Positions 14,721-23,488 of a DNA stretch of 40,058 bases are shown piece by piece. The notes beneath the pieces were generated by a model. That model ran no database searches, had not been told where the DNA came from, and was given only the letters and a program-made list of their open reading frames with translations. Within the stretch, counting starts at the first letter, position 1. Each line of letters opens with the position of its first letter. The translations under genes were made by a program, and so were the position numbers. The stretch comes from a virus, in IMG/VR virus record IMGVR_UViG_3300024500_000055, positions 1-40,058 of that record; one strand, written 5' to 3'.

Positions 14721-15449
14721 ATGAAAAACATTTTGATATACACTATTTTTAGAAATTCTAGTCAAAAAATAGAACAATATTATTCTCAAATAAAATCAAT
14801 AGTTGAGCATTTTCCTAATTATAATTTTTATATTTCTTTGTATGAAAACGATTCAACTGATGATACCAAAATTAAATTGAATAATTTAGATTGGTCCTTC
14901 GCTAAAGATTTTTCTATTATCTGCGAAAATATAGGAACAGAATTTTTTCATTCTGTTAAAGATGAACAGCGTGTAAAAAATTTAGCAGCAGCAAGAAATA
15001 AAGCAATCGAAGCAAAAAATTTTCTTAACAATGTAGATCATATATTAGATATTGAATCCGATATGAGATTTGATCTACAAGATGTTGAAAAAATTTTAAA
15101 TTTTCAAGAAACATATAATTTAACAAAAGTTGATATTGTATCAATGGTTTCAAAAGGAACAAACGGAAAATTATATGATGTTTGGGCTACACGAAGACAC
15201 GCCGACGAAGACAGAGGAAAATTACATAAAGATTGGGATATTACTCCTTTTGGAAAATATTATTCAACATGTAACGGAGTATGCTTATTTGATGCAAAAC
15301 CATTTCAGGACGGTGCACGGTACGGCTGGTTTAATGAAAGATTTAAAAAATTTGATTGCGATACTTCAATTATTTGCGAAGAATTTCATCTTCGCGGCTA
15401 CTCGGAAATTTATATAAACCATACGGCAATTTGTTACCATGATCAATAA
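14721..15449 (+). CDS. Glycosyltransferase, CMT1 (alpha-1,3-mannosyltransferase)-like
   Basis: A 242-residue protein. ISLYENDSTDDTKIKL (about 41-56), the block NLAAARNKAIEA (about 91-102) and ILDIESDMRFD (about 111-121) match the cryptococcal mannosyltransferase 1 (GT69) pattern, where a DxD-like acidic motif follows an AxARN helix. The end CDTSIICEEFHLRGY is also typical of this group. It would transfer a sugar, perhaps mannose, from a nucleotide donor. It is the first gene of a seven-gene operon and starts immediately after an exact late-type octamer, without a ribosome site. It overlaps the next gene by 11 bases. Confidence 0.75.
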   Translation: MKNILIYTIFRNSSQKIEQYYSQIKSIVEHFPNYNFYISLYENDSTDDTKIKLNNLDWSFAKDFSIICENIGTEFFHSVKDEQRVKNLAAARNKAIEAKNFLNNVDHILDIESDMRFDLQDVEKILNFQETYNLTKVDIVSMVSKGTNGKLYDVWATRRHADEDRGKLHKDWDITPFGKYYSTCNGVCLFDAKPFQDGARYGWFNERFKKFDCDTSIICEEFHLRGYSEIYINHTAICYHDQ

Positions 15450-16623
15450 ACCACCAATACTAAAATGGCCTTTAATGAAAGATACAATTACTTGGCCAGA
15501 CAAATTTAAAATGATCAAGTTCATTTTAACTTCAAAAAAATTCACTAACGGAGAAAAAGTAAAATTATTTGAGGCTCAGTGGAATGAATGGTTAGGTTCT
15601 AAATATTCTTTATTTGTTTCGTCTGGCAGCACAGCAAATTTATTATTATTATCTGCTATTAAAGAGTTATATAATTTTAAAGACGGGGATAAAGTTTTAG
15701 TTCCTGCGTGTACATGGGTCACAAACGTTGCCCCAGTAATTCAAACTGGATTTAAACCAATCTTTGCAGATATTGATTTATCAACTTTTAGTTACGATGT
15801 TGAAAAGTTAAAAAAATTAAAAAATAAACATAAAGACATTAAAATAATATTTGTCACACATCTGTTGGGCTTAGATGCTGAAATAGAAAAATACAAAGAA
15901 ATATTTCCAGATGCGCTCATACTAGAAGACATTTGCGAATCACACGGTGTTTGCGATCCTAATAACAAAAAAAGAGGTTCAGATTCTTTAGGGGCAACTT
16001 TTAGCTTTTATTTCGGCCATCACATGACTACCGTTGAGGGAGGAATGATTTCCACAAACAATCAAGAATTATATGAATTGATGAGATTAAAAAGAAGTCA
16101 CGGTCTAGCTAGAGAAGGATCTCCCGAATATTTTAAAAAATATCAAGATGAATATCCAAACTTGCCTCCTAGTTTTCTGTTTATGACAGACGGATATAAT
16201 TTTAGAAATCATGAGTTACCTGCAATTTTAGGTATGTCACAACTAAAAAGATTGGATAGCATGATTCATATCCGTAAAGAAAATTTTAAAAAATATTTAA
16301 AAATTATTAAACAATATCCTGATAAATTCTTTTTTCCTAAAGAAGATGAAACTAATAGTAGTTTCTGTTTTCCTTTTATTTGTAAAAGTAAAGAAACATA
16401 TATAACACTATTAGACGAATTTAAAAAACACGGCATCGAATATCGGCCTGTAGTAAGTGGAAATTTATTAAAACATCCATTTTTAAAAAAATATAATATT
16501 GAAACAGACAGCCCTCATAATGCCGACATATTACACGATGTTGGTGTTTATATTGGAAACAATCATTTTGTTAATGACAACGATTTACTATTACTAGAAA
16601 CTATTTTGAAAGGACTAAAATGA
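15439..16623 (+). CDS. DegT/DnrJ-family PLP enzyme with His in place of the PLP lysine (ColD/RfbH-like dehydratase)
   Basis: A 394-residue fold-type I PLP enzyme of the sugar aminotransferase family. SSGSTANLLLLSA (61-73), VPACTWVTNVAPVIQTG (88-104), FADIDLSTFSYD (109-120) and LEDICESHG (162-170) are the standard blocks. In aminotransferases the sequence SFHxxKxxTTxEGG has the PLP-binding Lys. Here it reads SFYFGHHMTTVEGG, with His194 at the lysine position. A His there is the hallmark of ColD (GDP-4-keto-6-deoxymannose 3-dehydratase) and of the RfbH/E1 dehydrases. With Gmd in the same island, a ColD-like role is likely. An amine donor would still be needed. Alternative: a PLP-binding protein with a different reaction. 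Confidence 0.85.
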   Translation: MINKPPILKWPLMKDTITWPDKFKMIKFILTSKKFTNGEKVKLFEAQWNEWLGSKYSLFVSSGSTANLLLLSAIKELYNFKDGDKVLVPACTWVTNVAPVIQTGFKPIFADIDLSTFSYDVEKLKKLKNKHKDIKIIFVTHLLGLDAEIEKYKEIFPDALILEDICESHGVCDPNNKKRGSDSLGATFSFYFGHHMTTVEGGMISTNNQELYELMRLKRSHGLAREGSPEYFKKYQDEYPNLPPSFLFMTDGYNFRNHELPAILGMSQLKRLDSMIHIRKENFKKYLKIIKQYPDKFFFPKEDETNSSFCFPFICKSKETYITLLDEFKKHGIEYRPVVSGNLLKHPFLKKYNIETDSPHNADILHDVGVYIGNNHFVNDNDLLLLETILKGLK

Positions 16624-17381
16624 AAAATATAGTGTTAGTTACTGGAGGATTTGATCCTATTCATTCTGGCCATATTGCTTATATTAATGAAGCTAAAAAA
16701 TTAGGTGATGTTCTAGTTGTTGGTGCAAATTCCGATGCATGGTTAAGAAGAAAAAAAGGTCAAGAATTTATGCCTTGGGAAGAACGTTCAAGCATATTAG
16801 GCGCTTTAACAAATGTATCTCGAGTTATTAATTTTAACGACGACGACGGTTCAGCTAAAGATGCTATTAGAAAAGTTCGTGAAATTTATCCCAACGATAA
16901 AATTATATTTGCTAACGGCGGTGATAGAACAAATGCTAATATTCCCGAAATGGATATTAAAGACGATAATTTAGAATTTGTATTTGGAGTTGGCGGCGAA
17001 CATAAGATGAATTCTAGCTCATGGATTTTACAAGAATGGAAAGCACCAAAGACCGAACGTCCGTGGGGATATTATCGTGTCTTGCACGAAGTACCAGGAA
17101 TGAAAGTAAAAGAACTAACCGTTGATCCTGGAAAAAAATTAAGTATGCAACGACATAAATTAAGAGCAGAATACTGGATAGTCAGCGACGGTGAAGCAGA
17201 AGTAAACAGACTAATGAACAGCGGTTACGCTATGCCTAGCGTTCATTTAAGAAAGCACGTTGAGTACAAAGTACCAGTTAACGAGTGGCATCAACTTACT
17301 AATCCGTTTGATGTTCCTGTGAAAGTTGTTGAAATTCAATACGGTGAACAATGCATTGAAGATGATATAGAAAGACAATGA
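16620..17381 (+). CDS. Fusion: cytidylyltransferase-fold nucleotidyltransferase + ManC-type cupin
   Basis: A 253-residue two-domain protein. Residues 1-140 are a cytidylyltransferase-fold domain (RfaE C-terminal/TagD type): GGFDPIHSGHIAYINEAK contains HxGH (H15-H18), and NSSSWILQ (131-138) is at the place of the second nucleotide-binding motif. Residues about 146-250 are the cupin of type II mannose-6-phosphate isomerases: RPWGYYRVL, PGKKLSMQRHKLRAEYWIV and VPVNEWHQLTNPFDVP. The GDP-mannose pyrophosphorylase domain normally joined to this cupin in ManC is absent. The fusion may activate and isomerise a sugar phosphate for the island; the substrate is unknown. It overlaps both neighbours by ATGA. 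Confidence 0.85.
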   Translation: MKNIVLVTGGFDPIHSGHIAYINEAKKLGDVLVVGANSDAWLRRKKGQEFMPWEERSSILGALTNVSRVINFNDDDGSAKDAIRKVREIYPNDKIIFANGGDRTNANIPEMDIKDDNLEFVFGVGGEHKMNSSSWILQEWKAPKTERPWGYYRVLHEVPGMKVKELTVDPGKKLSMQRHKLRAEYWIVSDGEAEVNRLMNSGYAMPSVHLRKHVEYKVPVNEWHQLTNPFDVPVKVVEIQYGEQCIEDDIERQ

Positions 17382-18193
17382 AACAGATGACCAATTGGAT
17401 CTTTCTTAGTAAAGACGGACAAGATGAATATATCAACATGTTTGCACTTGGCGCTAATGGTCGAGTGATAAACACAGATGATTTTATATATGAGCACAGC
17501 AGAGACCCCATTGTCCTTAGAGGTATTCTTAAGAAAAAAATCATGCAACGTTGTTGGTTTGATAATAGAGATTTTTATTTTATGGATACCGGATATATGG
17601 GTAATCAAAAAAGTGCATTAAATCCCATGGGTTGGAAATATTGGCATAGGATTGTTAAAAACGATATACAACACGGAAATACTATAATTCAAAGGCCAGA
17701 CGATAGATTTAGAAAATTAGGAATTCCTATTCACAATTGGAAAAAAGGCGGCAAAAAAATTCTTATTGCAGCCCCTGATGAAAAACCTTGTAAGTTTTAT
17801 AATATTGATTTAGAAGAATGGATCAACGATACTATCTATACTCTTAAACAATATACAGATAGAGAAATTGTTGTACGCCAACGAGTTAAAAGCAGAACAG
17901 ATCGTGTACTTACAAATACGTTAAAAGAAGCACTTGATGACGATGTTCATGCGTTAGTTACATATAATTCAAATTCAGCAACCGAAGCAATTTTATACGG
18001 ATATCCTGCATTTACGCTAGCACCTACACATGCAGCTTCTCCTGTTGCATCACAAGATTTGAGTCAAATCGAAACTCCGTACTATCCCGACAAAGATAAA
18101 GTATATGCATGGGCTTGCCATTTAGCCTACGGACAATATCACATTGATGAATTAAAAAATGGCGCAGCCTGGAGAATGTTAAATGAATTTTGA
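17378..18193 (+). CDS. GT-B/capsule-polysaccharide-like transferase, paralogue 1
   Basis: A 271-residue protein. Together with the genes at 19607 and 23509 it forms a paralogous set with the same C-terminal layout: a YTDREIVVR strand, a VTYNSNSATEAILYGYPAF motif and a tail with PYYPDKDKVYAWACHLAYGQ. The middle and end of each resemble the second Rossmann half of capsule polysaccharide/Kdo transferases; the N-terminal halves differ. It is transcribed in the operon after the nucleotidyltransferase-cupin fusion, overlapping it by ATGA, and overlaps the next gene by 11 bases. A glycosyl-transfer role is inferred from similarity and context. Confidence 0.65.
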   Translation: MKQMTNWIFLSKDGQDEYINMFALGANGRVINTDDFIYEHSRDPIVLRGILKKKIMQRCWFDNRDFYFMDTGYMGNQKSALNPMGWKYWHRIVKNDIQHGNTIIQRPDDRFRKLGIPIHNWKKGGKKILIAAPDEKPCKFYNIDLEEWINDTIYTLKQYTDREIVVRQRVKSRTDRVLTNTLKEALDDDVHALVTYNSNSATEAILYGYPAFTLAPTHAASPVASQDLSQIETPYYPDKDKVYAWACHLAYGQYHIDELKNGAAWRMLNEF

Positions 18194-19610
18194 TTTTTTA
18201 CCTGTTTATATCGGTTACGATTCTAGAGAAGATATTGCATATAAGGTATGCGAATTTTCAATCTATAAAAATACACCTGATGCTATTGTTAAGCCTTTAA
18301 AACAGGACCAATTAAGACGAGACGGTCTATATACAAGAGATGTCGATTCTTTAGGAAGCACCGAATTTACATTTACTAGATTTTTAGTGCCATCTTTACA
18401 AAAATACAAAGGTTGGGCTTTATTCTGCGATTGTGATTTTGTTTGGGACGGTAACATATCAGAATTATTTGCTCAAGCAGATCCAAAATATGCTGTAATG
18501 GTTGTTCAACATAATCATCAACCAACAAATACCGTAAAGATGGACAACAAACAACAGGCCCAGTATCCAAGAAAGAACTGGAGTTCGATGATTTTATGGA
18601 ATTGTGAGCATCCATCAAACAGAGCATTAACACCAGAGGTGGTAAATTCTCAAACAGGACAATTTTTACATAGGTTCCAATGGTTACAGGATCACGAGAT
18701 TGGTTCTGTTTCAACAAAATATAATTTTCTTGTCGGATGGAATGATGAAACAAAAGACGGAAAGCCTGTTGCATACCACTGGACTGAGGGCGGACCTTGG
18801 TTCCCCCATTACATGGATTGTTTATATAAAAATGTATGGTATCAATACTTAATTGATTATGCTAATGAGTTGGGATTAGAATTTGGTTCTAAGCCTCGTC
18901 CTCCATTGACGTTTGTTACTAGTCTTTCTAGAGATTATTTTAACGAAGTAGGTAGTATTACACTTGCATCTTGGAGAAATACATTACCGGGCGATGTTGT
19001 TTTTGTTTGGGATGACAAACCTGTAGATCTAGGATTTGGTAAAAATTTTATGTTCTGGAAAGATGTTGCTAATACACAGGACCCTTGGGTTCAAGAAGCA
19101 ATGGGAGGAACTAAAGCAGATAGATTCTGGAAAAAGAGTCGTGTACAGGTATGGGCAGCAAGAAAATTTGGTGGTCTTGTAGTTTGGTTAGACGCTGATA
19201 TTTCTGTTAAACGTCCCTTATCTTTCTCAAAAGCAAAAGAATTACTGAGCCCCGGCGCTCGAGTATGTGCAACATTAATTCCTGGTACGGGGTTAGATTT
19301 AGAAACTGGAATTGTTGCGTTTAATACAAAACACGAAGCATTTCCGGCATTTATTAGAGAATATTCTACTGGTTGGTATAATGGACAAATTTATCAACAA
19401 AGGCAAATATACGATAATCATATGCTAGGGTCTTTAATAGGAAAATATGGAATTGGTTCTTATTGCGATACAGCAGATAAGTGGCAACTCAATGGCGCCG
19501 ATGAACGAAAAAATGAATTTTCCATTAAGTACAGCCCGTTGAATGAATATTTTCATCATCACATTGGTATTCTAAATAAAGAACTTTTAATTAAAAATAC
19601 TAATAAATGA
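18183..19610 (+). CDS. Two-domain glycosyltransferase (fused GT8-like and DAD-type domains)
   Basis: A 475-residue protein with two GT-A domains in a row. Domain 1 (about 1-230): VYIGYDSREDIAY, then GWALFCDCDFVWDG with DxD at 83-85 and a His/Trp-rich stretch (YHWTEGGPWFPHY). Domain 2 (about 241-475): FVTSLSRDYFNEVG, then GGLVVWLDADISVKRPL with DxD at 337-339, ending near FHHHIGI. Domain 2 is related to the separate proteins encoded at 20542 and 21251 (both with WLDAD/WMDAD and a GFSAVNTKH- or GIVAFNTKH-type block). Two transfers by one protein, or one active and one substrate-binding domain, are possible. Part of the seven-gene operon. Confidence 0.8.
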   Translation: MNFDFLPVYIGYDSREDIAYKVCEFSIYKNTPDAIVKPLKQDQLRRDGLYTRDVDSLGSTEFTFTRFLVPSLQKYKGWALFCDCDFVWDGNISELFAQADPKYAVMVVQHNHQPTNTVKMDNKQQAQYPRKNWSSMILWNCEHPSNRALTPEVVNSQTGQFLHRFQWLQDHEIGSVSTKYNFLVGWNDETKDGKPVAYHWTEGGPWFPHYMDCLYKNVWYQYLIDYANELGLEFGSKPRPPLTFVTSLSRDYFNEVGSITLASWRNTLPGDVVFVWDDKPVDLGFGKNFMFWKDVANTQDPWVQEAMGGTKADRFWKKSRVQVWAARKFGGLVVWLDADISVKRPLSFSKAKELLSPGARVCATLIPGTGLDLETGIVAFNTKHEAFPAFIREYSTGWYNGQIYQQRQIYDNHMLGSLIGKYGIGSYCDTADKWQLNGADERKNEFSIKYSPLNEYFHHHIGILNKELLIKNTNK

Positions 19611-20545
19611 AATTTGCAGCATACCTAGCTTGTATTCCTCCTAACAACAAAAATGTTGAAAAAGGAGAAATTTTAAAATTATATGCCACTGGGGTTCAAA
19701 AATACGGTGACGAAGTTGAACTTGTGACCGACATGCGAGTTGTTCCTGCTGACGTAGGTATGAGCATAGGATGGGTTCATGCAGGATCTAAAGGAACTGC
19801 ACATTTAGAATTTAGAAGAAAAATCATTGATTATCAACTTAATGCAAATAAAAAAGTTTTATTGGCAGATAGTAATTTATTTTTATATAAAGATAATACA
19901 AATCCTAAACATTATTTAAGATATAGTTTTAACGGAATATTTCCTAATACAGGAGAGTATTGCGATAAAGAAATTGATCCTCAACGTTGGATAACTCTTT
20001 CTAAAAATTTAAATTTATCTTTAAAAGACTATCGCACTACAGGAAATCACATTTTATTTTGTTTACAACGAAATGGCGGATGGTCGATGGGTGGATATGA
20101 TGTGGTAGAATGGACCGCAGCAACCTTAAAAGAGATTAGAAAATACACTGATAGAGAAATTGTATTAAGAGCACATCCAGGTGACAAAGGCTCAAAAGAT
20201 TATTTAAGTCCTCAAAACTTGATAAAAAAACTTGGTCACAAAAATAACAATATTAGGTTATCACAACCAGGCACAACACTAGAACATGATTTAAAAAATT
20301 GCTGGGCTGTGGTAAATTATAATTCAAGTCCAACCGTAGGAGCCGCAATTGAAGGATATCCTATTTTTGTCACCGATCCTGAAAAAAGTCAGTGTGCAGA
20401 AATTTCAAATATGAATTTATCTGACATTGAAAATCCTAATTTACCAGACAGACAAAAATGGGTAGAACGGTTGGCTATGTTCCATTGGAACTTTGAAGAA
20501 ATTACCAACGGGGAATGTTGGTCTCATATGAGAAAGTATGTATGA
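19607..20545 (+). CDS. GT-B/capsule-polysaccharide-like transferase, paralogue 2
   Basis: A 312-residue protein, the longest of three paralogues (also 17378 and 23509). The shared C-terminal blocks are IRKYTDREIVLRAHPG, CWAVVNYNSSPTVGAAIEGYP and SDIENPNLPDRQKWVERLAMFHWNFEEI. The N-terminal half has a short Rossmann-like strand and a GWVHAGSKGT segment. RAHPG followed by NYNSS and a GYP block is the pattern of capsule polysaccharide export/Kdo-type transferases. The gene is joined to both neighbours by ATGA overlaps. Donor and acceptor are unknown. Confidence 0.7.
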   Translation: MKFAAYLACIPPNNKNVEKGEILKLYATGVQKYGDEVELVTDMRVVPADVGMSIGWVHAGSKGTAHLEFRRKIIDYQLNANKKVLLADSNLFLYKDNTNPKHYLRYSFNGIFPNTGEYCDKEIDPQRWITLSKNLNLSLKDYRTTGNHILFCLQRNGGWSMGGYDVVEWTAATLKEIRKYTDREIVLRAHPGDKGSKDYLSPQNLIKKLGHKNNNIRLSQPGTTLEHDLKNCWAVVNYNSSPTVGAAIEGYPIFVTDPEKSQCAEISNMNLSDIENPNLPDRQKWVERLAMFHWNFEEITNGECWSHMRKYV

Positions 20546-21261
20546 AAATAGAAGTTATAACAAGTTTCAACGAATATTATTATAATCTCATCGGAAGAGA
20601 CTCTGTAGAGTCTTGGTTAACATATTGGCCAGAAGAATTAACACTGACTTGCTATGTCGAAGAGTTTCAATTACCAAACATAAACCGAATTAAACAAATA
20701 GACTTTAAAGAATTAGACCCTGCATATGAAATTTTTCAAAATACTAAAGGTATAGGCGGTCAAGAAAGAAAATTTGCTAAAAAATCTTTTAGTTTTATAC
20801 ACGCAATGTTTAACAGCGATGCTGATCGAATTATTTGGTTAGACGCCGATGTTATTACAAAGAAAAAACTTCCTTTAGACTTGTTAAAATCAGTTTTACC
20901 TGACAATGTTCTTAGCACTCACATGGGAGTTACATATTTGTCAGCTAAAGACGGAACTCCTGGTAGATGGTTTGTTCCTGAGACTGGTTTTTCTGCTGTA
21001 AACACAAAACATCCAAACTTTTTTAATTTTAGAAATGAGTATCGTAGACACTTTGTTGAACAAGATTCAAAAAATTTAAGAAGATTTTACGATAACGATG
21101 TATATGGTTATGTTTTTGAAAAAATCGGAGCAAAAGGCAATGATTTATGCAAAGATTTTAAAAAGCCTTACAAAACTCCAATGAAGCATACCGTGCTTGG
21201 GGAATATTTAGATCATTACAAAGCCAAGCATTCAAAACACGAATATCAAATTACTGAGTAA
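20542..21261 (+). CDS. GT-A glycosyltransferase with WLDAD motif
   Basis: A 239-residue protein. The start at 20542 gives an ATGA overlap with the gene before; a longer reading from 20515 is less likely. Key features are MKIEVITSFNEYYYN at the N-terminus, IIWLDADVITKKKLPLD with DxD at 101-103, and PETGFSAVNTKHPNFFNF (about 147-164), which corresponds to the substrate-binding block in its relatives. It is homologous to domain 2 of the 18183 protein and to the - strand gene it meets head-on at 21251, with an 11-base convergent overlap. Last gene of the late operon. Confidence 0.8.
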   Translation: MKIEVITSFNEYYYNLIGRDSVESWLTYWPEELTLTCYVEEFQLPNINRIKQIDFKELDPAYEIFQNTKGIGGQERKFAKKSFSFIHAMFNSDADRIIWLDADVITKKKLPLDLLKSVLPDNVLSTHMGVTYLSAKDGTPGRWFVPETGFSAVNTKHPNFFNFRNEYRRHFVEQDSKNLRRFYDNDVYGYVFEKIGAKGNDLCKDFKKPYKTPMKHTVLGEYLDHYKAKHSKHEYQITE

Positions 21262-22075
21262 TCCAATATTTTTCAGTACGCTGACGAATAAAATCTGTTT
21301 TTAGGCTTTTTCCGGTATTTTTTCGGTTACCTTTAAGGTGATCGAGATAAGCACCCCAAGGACTATTAACCAGCGGATGGCCTTCTCCTTTGATTAATCC
21401 CTTACTCCAGTTGTACCAATACCAGTCAGGATGAAGTTTTTTAATTTCTTCTCGAACAACGTCAAAAACCCAACAATCATTCCACTCTTTCATGGTGAAA
21501 ATTCTGCCAGTGTCGTAGGCCTTTTGAAATTCTTTTAAAAATTCTTGAGTAGCAGGATTTCTTAAATTCATCGAATATAATCCACATTCGGTAAATTTAT
21601 TTTCTCTACCTAAAAATCCCAAACCCACATGAGTACCTGCCATTTTTTCTAAAAAATGCACCGGAAGTGTGGTATGGCAAACCATGTCAGCATCCATCCA
21701 AAGCAGTATATCGGCATCGGTATTTTCTGCCGCATGACATACCGAATAAATTTTATGACTAAATCTAATAGCATCCCAACGAAAACCAATTCCGGGAATC
21801 TTTCCCTTAGGTCCAGGAGGTCCCATGGCTACTTCCCCTCTGGCTTTTGGGTCATTTTTCCACTTTTCTTTAAATGCAACTAGTTCGGGACTTGACGAGT
21901 GTAAATCTCTCACAACGAGGTTTGGAGCAGTTTCAATTACTGCACAATTCTCAGGATACACATATAAGGTTACATCTTTAGGCCATGATTCTAAAAAGGT
22001 TTGAATCATCCTTCGACCGTATTTTTCGTACCCAGCCTGATGAAAAGTAGTGACTACTGCAAATTTTGTTGTCAT
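21251..22075 (-). CDS. GT-A glycosyltransferase with WMDAD motif
   Basis: A 274-residue protein with TTFHQAGYEKYGRRMIQTFL near the N-terminus, ILLWMDADMVCHTTLPV with DxD at 128-130, and the block ECGLYSMNLRNPATQEFL. The end (WGAYLDHLKGNRKNTGKS) parallels GEYLDHYKAKHSK in the + strand relative that converges on it. It is the last gene of a - strand operon (23465 to 21251), overlapping gmd by ATGA, so it may use a sugar made by Gmd. The acceptor is unknown. Confidence 0.8.
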   Translation of the reverse strand: MTTKFAVVTTFHQAGYEKYGRRMIQTFLESWPKDVTLYVYPENCAVIETAPNLVVRDLHSSSPELVAFKEKWKNDPKARGEVAMGPPGPKGKIPGIGFRWDAIRFSHKIYSVCHAAENTDADILLWMDADMVCHTTLPVHFLEKMAGTHVGLGFLGRENKFTECGLYSMNLRNPATQEFLKEFQKAYDTGRIFTMKEWNDCWVFDVVREEIKKLHPDWYWYNWSKGLIKGEGHPLVNSPWGAYLDHLKGNRKNTGKSLKTDFIRQRTEKYWITQ

Positions 22076-23052
22076 TTAGTATAACGTTTGATATCTGCTT
22101 CAACCATCATTTTAACTAGATCGTCAAAACTAGTTTTACGTTTCCACCCAAGGACATTTTCTGCTTTAGCGGGGTTTCCACAAAGGCTATAAAGCTCTGC
22201 CGGTCTCTTAAATCTTGGATCTGATTCAATATATTTTTCCCAGTCTTCGATGCCTGCATATCTAAATGCACGTTCTAATAAATCACCAATAGTGTATTGA
22301 ACTCCTGTGGCAATAACATAATCGCCCGGTTCGTCTTGTTGTAACATTAACCACATAGCTTCAACAAAATCACCGGCAAAACCCCAGTCTCTTCTAGAAT
22401 CTAAATTACCTAAAGTAATTTTGTCAGCAAGGCCACATTTAATTTTTGCTACGCCATCTGTAATTTTTCTTGTAACAAATTCTTTACCTCGAATAGGACT
22501 TTCGTGATTAAACAATATTCCATTTGAAGCATGAATTCCGTAACTTTCTCTAAAATTTACGGTGATCCAGTAAGCATATAATTTTGCAACTCCGTATGGA
22601 CTACGGGGCCAGAACGGTGTTGTTTCGTCTTGGTGTCCTCCGGAAATTTCAATGCTATTACCGTACATTTCGGAAGTGCTTGCTTGATAATATTTTGTTT
22701 CTGGACTATGCTGCTTAATAGCATTAAGATTATTTAAAGGGCCAACAGCATTAACTTCAGTGGTTAATTTATTAAGGTCCCAGCTTGCTCCTACAAAACT
22801 TTGAGCGGCAAGATTATAAAATTCATTTGGTTTAAGACTTTTAACTAAATGGTTGATACATCCGTCGTCTGTAATATCGCCGGTGATCAACTCAATGTCG
22901 TTTTCAATACCTAAATATTTGATATTATCTAAATTTGGATTAGAATATCTTTTTACAAGACCATATACTTTATAATCTTTTTCTAGAAGAAGTTTAGCAA
23001 GATATGGACCGTCTTGTCCTGTCATTCCTGTTACAAATGCTGTCTTTTTCAT
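22072..23052 (-). CDS. gmd: GDP-mannose 4,6-dehydratase
   Basis: Converts GDP-D-mannose to GDP-4-keto-6-deoxy-D-mannose with bound NADP. The protein is 326 residues from the ATG at 23052; that start overlaps the upstream stop (ATGA) and puts the Rossmann motif FVTGMTGQDG at residues 6-15. The catalytic triad is visible: Thr126 in ASTSEMYG with Glu128, and Tyr153/Lys157 in SPYGVAK. The substrate-binding FNHESPIRGKEFVTRKI and the end GWKRKTSFDDLVKMMV are typical. The product is the precursor of fucose, rhamnose, perosamine and colitose; a ColD-like enzyme is encoded at 15439. Middle gene of the - strand operon. Confidence 0.96.
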   Translation of the reverse strand: MKKTAFVTGMTGQDGPYLAKLLLEKDYKVYGLVKRYSNPNLDNIKYLGIENDIELITGDITDDGCINHLVKSLKPNEFYNLAAQSFVGASWDLNKLTTEVNAVGPLNNLNAIKQHSPETKYYQASTSEMYGNSIEISGGHQDETTPFWPRSPYGVAKLYAYWITVNFRESYGIHASNGILFNHESPIRGKEFVTRKITDGVAKIKCGLADKITLGNLDSRRDWGFAGDFVEAMWLMLQQDEPGDYVIATGVQYTIGDLLERAFRYAGIEDWEKYIESDPRFKRPAELYSLCGNPAKAENVLGWKRKTSFDDLVKMMVEADIKRYTK

Positions 23053-23465
23053 AATTGTCCTAATAATCGTTTCTTTTTCCATAGTTGACGATGAGTGTCG
23101 AGTTCAACTAGTTCATAATGCATTTCTTCAATTAGCCACTTTGAAAAACGTTTATGTATATATTCCCCTGAAAGTATCATAACCAGCGGTTTTGAATTTT
23201 TTAATATTGGTGTAATATTTGGCATTTCTTTAATATTTTCAGGATTAATAAGTATAAAATTTACTTCCGGTAATTTGGCCATATCGTTAAAGTTTTCAAA
23301 ATAGATTACGTTTCTATTTTTAAACGACTGATCTATAGAAGAAAATACAAATACAGATTGAAAAACGTTTGATGCTGTTTCAATCTCGCTAGGCCCTAAT
23401 CCCAATAGAATAGTATTTTGGGGCTTTCCTACTTTCTTTCTTAACGTTTTTTCAAATTTACTCAT
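23049..23465 (-). CDS. Small alpha/beta protein before gmd, unknown
   Basis: A 138-residue protein. It begins MSKFEKTLRKKVGKPQNTILLGLGPSE, where ILLGLGPSE looks like the first strand and Gly-rich loop of a Rossmann-like fold, but no further motif identifies it. Later strands (VNFILINPENI, PLVMILSGEYI) are consistent with a small alpha/beta sheet. It is the first gene of the - strand operon, behind an exact TATAAATA octamer 23 bases upstream, and overlaps gmd by ATGA. A role in sugar metabolism or transfer is inferred from position only. Confidence 0.55.
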   Translation of the reverse strand: MSKFEKTLRKKVGKPQNTILLGLGPSEIETASNVFQSVFVFSSIDQSFKNRNVIYFENFNDMAKLPEVNFILINPENIKEMPNITPILKNSKPLVMILSGEYIHKRFSKWLIEEMHYELVELDTHRQLWKKKRLLGQL

Positions 23466-23488
23466 TGAATTAGAATTAAATACTCTGT

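Noticed and set aside
15439-16623. Ordinary sugar aminotransferase (e.g. perosamine synthase)
   Set aside because: The PLP lysine position holds His194, so a normal transaminase mechanism is not possible as read.
18263-18774. Two overlapping open frames on the - strand
   Set aside because: Both are inside the two-domain transferase and look like shadows of its coding pattern.
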